Source: Lysobacteraceae bacterium (lineage in GTDB: Bacteria; Pseudomonadota; Gammaproteobacteria; Xanthomonadales; Xanthomonadaceae). From it: DNA of 7,939 bases. Location of the stretch: positions 1 to 7,939 of the forward strand of contig JAGNNB010000129.1 in NCBI GenBank assembly GCA_017990865.1, in the 5' to 3' direction. Position numbers and translations under genes: made by a program. Under the pieces are notes generated by a model. The model saw only the letters and a list, made by a program, of their open reading frames with translations. It ran no database searches and was not told the DNA's origin. Positions 4,561 through 7,939 of the stretch are shown in pieces. Numbering within the stretch: position 1 is the first letter of the stretch; the number at the start of each line of letters is the position of its first letter.

Positions 4561-7500
4561 TCAATCCTCGACGACCGCCGCGAGCGCGGCCACCGACGCC
4601 GCATCGGGCGGGCGTCGCCCGTCGCCGCGGCGAGCGGTCGCGCGACGCACGATCGCCATCGTGCGCGTGCGCAGATCGTCGAGCATCGCGTAGATAGTCG
4701 GCAGGAAGAGTAGGCTCACAACGGTCGAGAACGCCAAGCCGCCCGCGATCGCGCGCGCCATCGGGAAATACGGCGGACCGCCGCCGGCCATCGCGGTATT
4801 GCCCATCGCGATCGGCACCATCGCCAGAATCGCGGTGCCCATCGTCATCAGAATCGGGCGCAATCGCTCGCGACTGCCTTCCACCAGCGCATCGGTGCGC
4901 GACATGCCGCGCCGTCGCAGATTATTGATGTGTTCGATCATCACGATGCCGTTGTTCACCACCACGCCCATCAGCACCAAAATGCCGATGAAGGCCATGA
5001 CGTTGAACTCGGTACTGGTGATCCAGAACAACCAGAACACGCCGAACACCGAGAACACCACCCCGCTCAGGATCGCGATGGGGAACAGCAACGACTCGAA
5101 CACCGACGCCATCACCACGTAGATCATGATCAGCGCGATCGCCAGATTCATGAACATCTGCGAGGCCGCTTCGTCGTCCTGCTGGAAGCCGCCGCCGTCG
5201 AACGAGTAACTGTAGCCGGCGGGGAAGGACACGCCTTTCAACGCATCTTCCATCGCCTTCCGCGCTTCGGGCATCGCCACTTTGTCGGCAAGATTGGCCT
5301 GAATCGTCAGCGTGGTTTGACGATTGGAACGCTGCACCTCGGTCGCGGCGGCCTCGACGTTCACGTCCACCATCGCAAGCAACGGCACGGTGCGGCCGTC
5401 CGGCGCACGCACCGTGAACGAGGCGATATCGGCCACGCCGTAATCCTCGGCCCCGGCGAAACGCACCCAGACGGGCACTTCGGTATCGCCGCGGCGGAAC
5501 TCGCGCAACGGCGCACCGCGCAGCGCCAAGCCGACGAACTGCGACACCTGCTCGGCGCTGAATCCGAACGAAGCCGCGCGCTCGCGATCGACGCGGACCG
5601 CCAACTCGCTGTTCTGGTCGCCGACGTTCACGCGCACGTCGCGCAGTTCTTTGCGCTGCGAGAGGATCGGCAGCACATTCTCGGCCATCTCGTGCAAGGT
5701 TTCGGAAGAATCGCCGACCAACTGCACCTGCACGTTTTGGGCGATGCCGTTACCGCCGCCTCCGCCCGGGCCGCCCTGGTTGCCGATGCCGATATTGGCG
5801 CGCGCGGACTTCGGCATCGCCTCGCGAATGGCCTCTACCAGCTTTTTGGTCTCGTCGGGTTTATCGGTATCGAATTTGACTTGCGTACCGCCCCAGCCTT
5901 GTTCGCTGTAGAACGAATAGATCTGCTCGATCCGATACTTCTTGCGATTGGTGTCGAGGAAGCGTTCGATGTTCAATATCTCGTCCGACATCTGCTCCTT
6001 GGTGTAGGCGCCGTTCCATTGGTAGAAGATGTTGGTTTCGCCGCCCTCCTCGCCGCCGAACATATTGGTTTTCGTCTTCGTCATCGGCACGAAACTCACC
6101 GCGACGATGACGAGAATGCCGACGAGACTCCAACCGCGATGCTCGAGCGTCCACCGCAGGAAGCCGGCGTACTTGCGCTGCATCAGAGGAATCAACCCGC
6201 GTTCGTTGCGCAGCGTCGGTGGCGTCTTCAAGCGCGCGGAAATCATCGGAATCAAGCTCACCGCGACCAGCCACGACGCCAGCAGCGAGACCGAGATCGT
6301 GATCGCGATCTGGGTCATGAAAATGCTGATCATGTTGCGATCGCCGAACATGTTCGGCACGAACACGATGCAATGGCACAGCGTACCGGCTGATAGGGCG
6401 ATCGCGACGTGGCGCGTCCCGATCAACGACGCCTGCAGGGGTTTGTCCGGCGTGCGCTCCCGCTCTTGATAGATGCTCTCCACCACCACGACGGCGTTGT
6501 CCACCAACATGCCCACCGCGAGCAGCAGCCCCATCATCGTCAGGATATTCAGCGTGACCCCGGCGAAGTACATGAAACCGAGGGTCATCACGAAGCAAAT
6601 CGGAATCGCCAACGTCACCATCAAAGTGGACGGCCAGTGGCGCAGGAAGAAATACAGCACGAGGATCGACAGCAACAAACCGACCAATCCGGCTTCCGCC
6701 AACTCGATCAACGAGCCGGTGACCGCTTCGCCCTGATCATCGACCACTTTGACCTGCACACCTTGGAGCGCGGGATCGGCACCGATGGCTTCGACTTCTT
6801 TCAGTGCCAGGCGAGAAACCTCGACCAGATTGGCGCTGCGCTCTTTGAAAATATCGAGACCCACCGCCGGACGACCGTCCAATCGACGGCCCATGTCCAT
6901 GCGCGCGGGTTTCAGACGCACATCGGCGATATCGCCCAAGCGCGTGCCCTTCCCGTCGATCACGATGTCGCGGTACTGCTGCAAATCGGAAATTTCGCCG
7001 ACCGGCTGCACGCGCAGACGCTGTCCGCCATCATTGATTTGTCCGGCCGACACCGAAAAATTGGCGTCGCGCAAACGCATGTTAAGCTCGTTCAGACCGA
7101 CGCCGTGCGCGTTCAGGCGATCTTGCGAAATGGCGATTTCGACTTCGTTCGGCGGTGCGCCGAGAATGTCCACGCGGGCCACGCCGGGCACGCGCTCGAT
7201 CCGACGCTTGAATTCGCGGTCGATCATGTCGTATTCGCGAGTCAAATCGCGGCCGCTGGCCAGACGGACTTTGAGGATCGGTTCGTCGGACGTCGAGAAT
7301 TTCAGGACAAGGTAACGCTGCAAGTCGTCCGGCAACTGATCGCGGATCGCATCGATACGCTCGCGCGCCTCGGACGCGGCGATCGATGCGTCGCGTTCCC
7401 AATCGGTGAATTCGATGAACATCGACGCGCCGTCGGCGCGCGCGCTGCCGTCCATGCGCTTGATGCCGGCCATCGTCGAAACCGCTTCCTCCACCGGCCG

Positions 7501-7692
7501 AAGCACATTGCGTTCGACCTCTTCCGGCGTCGAACCGCTGTAGGGCAACTGCAGAAAAATGCCAGGGAACGTCAACGAAGGGAAGGCCTCCAGCGGCAAG
7601 CGCACCGCCGCGATCAAACCGATCACGAACATCGACACGAAAAACATCACCGTGGTGACGGGACGTTTGATGCTGAATTCGGCGACGCTCAT
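4561..7692 (-). CDS. RND efflux permease (AcrB/HAE1-like), complete
   Basis: A 1043-residue inner-membrane permease driven by the proton gradient; it works with a periplasmic adaptor and an outer-membrane channel to export drugs or other compounds. It has the standard RND plan: a first membrane helix after [13 protein letters not shown] (about 11-31), a large periplasmic loop, helices 2-6 (about 331-485), a seventh near [13 protein letters not shown], a second large loop, and helices 8-12, with 8-10 at about 848-866, 870-890 and 896-918. The helix-4 relay motif is [12 protein letters not shown] (Asp398, Asn399) and the helix-10 motif is [13 protein letters not shown] (Asn913), so only one of AcrB's Asp407/Asp408/Lys940 triad is kept. 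Other oddities are a glycine-rich loop (640-649) and a Cys-His-Cys in helix 5 (439-441). ATG 7692 is chosen over longer in-frame starts: it has a strong ribosome binding site and overlaps the upstream stop (ATGA). Substrate is not predictable from sequence. Confidence 0.95.
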   Translation of the reverse strand: MSVAEFSIKRPVTTVMFFVSMFVIGLIAAVRLPLEAFPSLTFPGIFLQLPYSGSTPEEVERNVLRPVEEAVSTMAGIKRMDGSARADGASMFIEFTDWERDASIAASEARERIDAIRDQLPDDLQRYLVLKFSTSDEPILKVRLASGRDLTREYDMIDREFKRRIERVPGVARVDILGAPPNEVEIAISQDRLNAHGVGLNELNMRLRDANFSVSAGQINDGGQRLRVQPVGEISDLQQYRDIVIDGKGTRLGDIADVRLKPARMDMGRRLDGRPAVGLDIFKERSANLVEVSRLALKEVEAIGADPALQGVQVKVVDDQGEAVTGSLIELAEAGLVGLLLSILVLYFFLRHWPSTLMVTLAIPICFVMTLGFMYFAGVTLNILTMMGLLLAVGMLVDNAVVVVESIYQERERTPDKPLQASLIGTRHVAIALSAGTLCHCIVFVPNMFGDRNMISIFMTQIAITISVSLLASWLVAVSLIPMISARLKTPPTLRNERGLIPLMQRKYAGFLRWTLEHRGWSLVGILVIVAVSFVPMTKTKTNMFGGEEGGETNIFYQWNGAYTKEQMSDEILNIERFLDTNRKKYRIEQIYSFYSEQGWGGTQVKFDTDKPDETKKLVEAIREAMPKSARANIGIGNQGGPGGGGGNGIAQNVQVQLVGDSSETLHEMAENVLPILSQRKELRDVRVNVGDQNSELAVRVDRERAASFGFSAEQVSQFVGLALRGAPLREFRRGDTEVPVWVRFAGAEDYGVADIASFTVRAPDGRTVPLLAMVDVNVEAAATEVQRSNRQTTLTIQANLADKVAMPEARKAMEDALKGVSFPAGYSYSFDGGGFQQDDEAASQMFMNLAIALIMIYVVMASVFESLLFPIAILSGVVFSVFGVFWLFWITSTEFNVMAFIGILVLMGVVVNNGIVMIEHINNLRRRGMSRTDALVEGSRERLRPILMTMGTAILAMVPIAMGNTAMAGGGPPYFPMARAIAGGLAFSTVVSLLFLPTIYAMLDDLRTRTMAIVRRATARRGDGRRPPDAASVAALAAVVED

Positions 7693-7939
7693 GCTCGCAC
7701 GCCCTCCTCCGCGGAACCGTCGATTCCGGACTCGATCAATTCGCGCTGGCGCTTGGCGCGGCGCACGTAGTCGTCGTCCGAACGGCGATCGAGCAGATCG
7801 TACACCACCGGGATCACGACCAGGGTCAACAGCGTCGAGACCAGCAGGCCGCCGATCACGGTGATCGCCATCGGCGAGCGCACTTCCGCGCCTTCGCCGA
7901 ACGCGAGCGCGAGCGGCAGGAAGCCGAACAGCGTGCACG
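7689..7939 (-). CDS. C-terminus of a second RND efflux permease (runs off window)
   Basis: Eighty-two codons plus a stop (7689-7691) are visible, entering from the right edge; the N-terminal ~950 residues lie outside. The visible part, [20 protein letters not shown] followed by [20 protein letters not shown] and a [10 protein letters not shown] ending, is the end of helix 11, the conserved loop and helix 12 of an AcrB-type permease. A short charged cytoplasmic tail follows. Its TGA overlaps the next gene's ATG by four bases (ATGA). Two adjacent, coupled RND permease genes recall mdtB-mdtC, whose products form one mixed trimer, but the sequence alone cannot show whether these two do so. Confidence 0.93.
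   Translation of the reverse strand, partial: CTLFGFLPLALAFGEGAEVRSPMAITVIGGLLVSTLLTLVVIPVVYDLLDRRSDDDYVRRAKRQRELIESGIDGSAEEGVRA
7702..7710 (-). promoter_or_regulatory. Ribosome binding site of the complete RND permease
   Basis: On the minus strand GGAGGAGGG lies nine bases before the ATG at 7692, inside the last codons of the upstream permease gene. It settles the start of the downstream gene and, with the ATGA overlap, indicates translational coupling. Confidence 0.85.

Noticed and set aside
4930..7770. Two long plus-strand frames (4930-6393 and 6409-7770) opposite the RND permease
   Set aside because: They are His/Arg/Gln-rich mirror frames of a GC-rich gene; the minus strand has the complete, motif-bearing RND protein.
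7693..7938. Extending the complete RND permease upstream to a start near 7938
   Set aside because: The extension is an out-of-frame reading of the upstream permease's C-terminus; the ATG at 7692 has a strong ribosome binding site and matches the conserved RND N-terminus.

Overview
The window is GC-rich (roughly 60% or more by eye) and reads as chromosomal DNA of a gammaproteobacterium. The Xanthomonadaceae (Lysobacter, Luteimonas, Xanthomonas relatives) are the best guess. This rests on the type-B, Cys-poor L36 sequence, the adjacent agmatine deiminase and N-carbamoylputrescine amidase genes, a TACAAT-type -10 box, and two consecutive RND permease genes. The taxonomic call is inference; no 16S rRNA or other marker is present.

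Layout. Positions 1-124 (+) hold all but the first two bases of rpmJ (L36). Positions 125-488 carry no convincing gene but are structured: a 35-bp unit that begins inside rpmJ is repeated three times, each copy folding into the same bulged hairpin, followed by an 11-bp hairpin with a GAAA tetraloop and then a candidate promoter. Positions 489-1887 (+) hold a two-gene unit: a small secreted BamE/SmpA-like protein and, one base later, agmatine deiminase (aguA) starting at GTG. The aguA stop codon lies inside a nested 23-bp inverted repeat (1884-1954), which is followed by a 22-bp tandem duplication (1956-1999). Positions 2037-2921 (+) encode N-carbamoylputrescine amidase (aguB). Positions 3121-4386 (+) encode a TraB/PrgY/Tiki-family membrane protein. 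Positions 4387-4560 form a hairpin-rich gap between convergent genes. Positions 4561-7939 (-) hold two translationally coupled RND efflux permeases: a complete 1043-residue protein and, upstream of it and running off the window, the C-terminus of a second one.

How the genes work together. AguA converts agmatine to N-carbamoylputrescine and AguB converts that to putrescine, so the middle of the window encodes the two-step agmatine route to the polyamine putrescine. Arginine decarboxylase, which would supply agmatine, is not in the window. The two RND permeases presumably form one efflux system (a heteromeric MdtBC-like trimer or two parallel pumps), with the adaptor and outer-membrane channel genes outside the window.

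No wholly new multi-gene system is evident. The observations most worth following are the covarying triple hairpin next to rpmJ, the GNRA-capped hairpin behind it, the nested palindrome that supplies the aguA stop codon, and the altered proton-relay residues of the RND permease.
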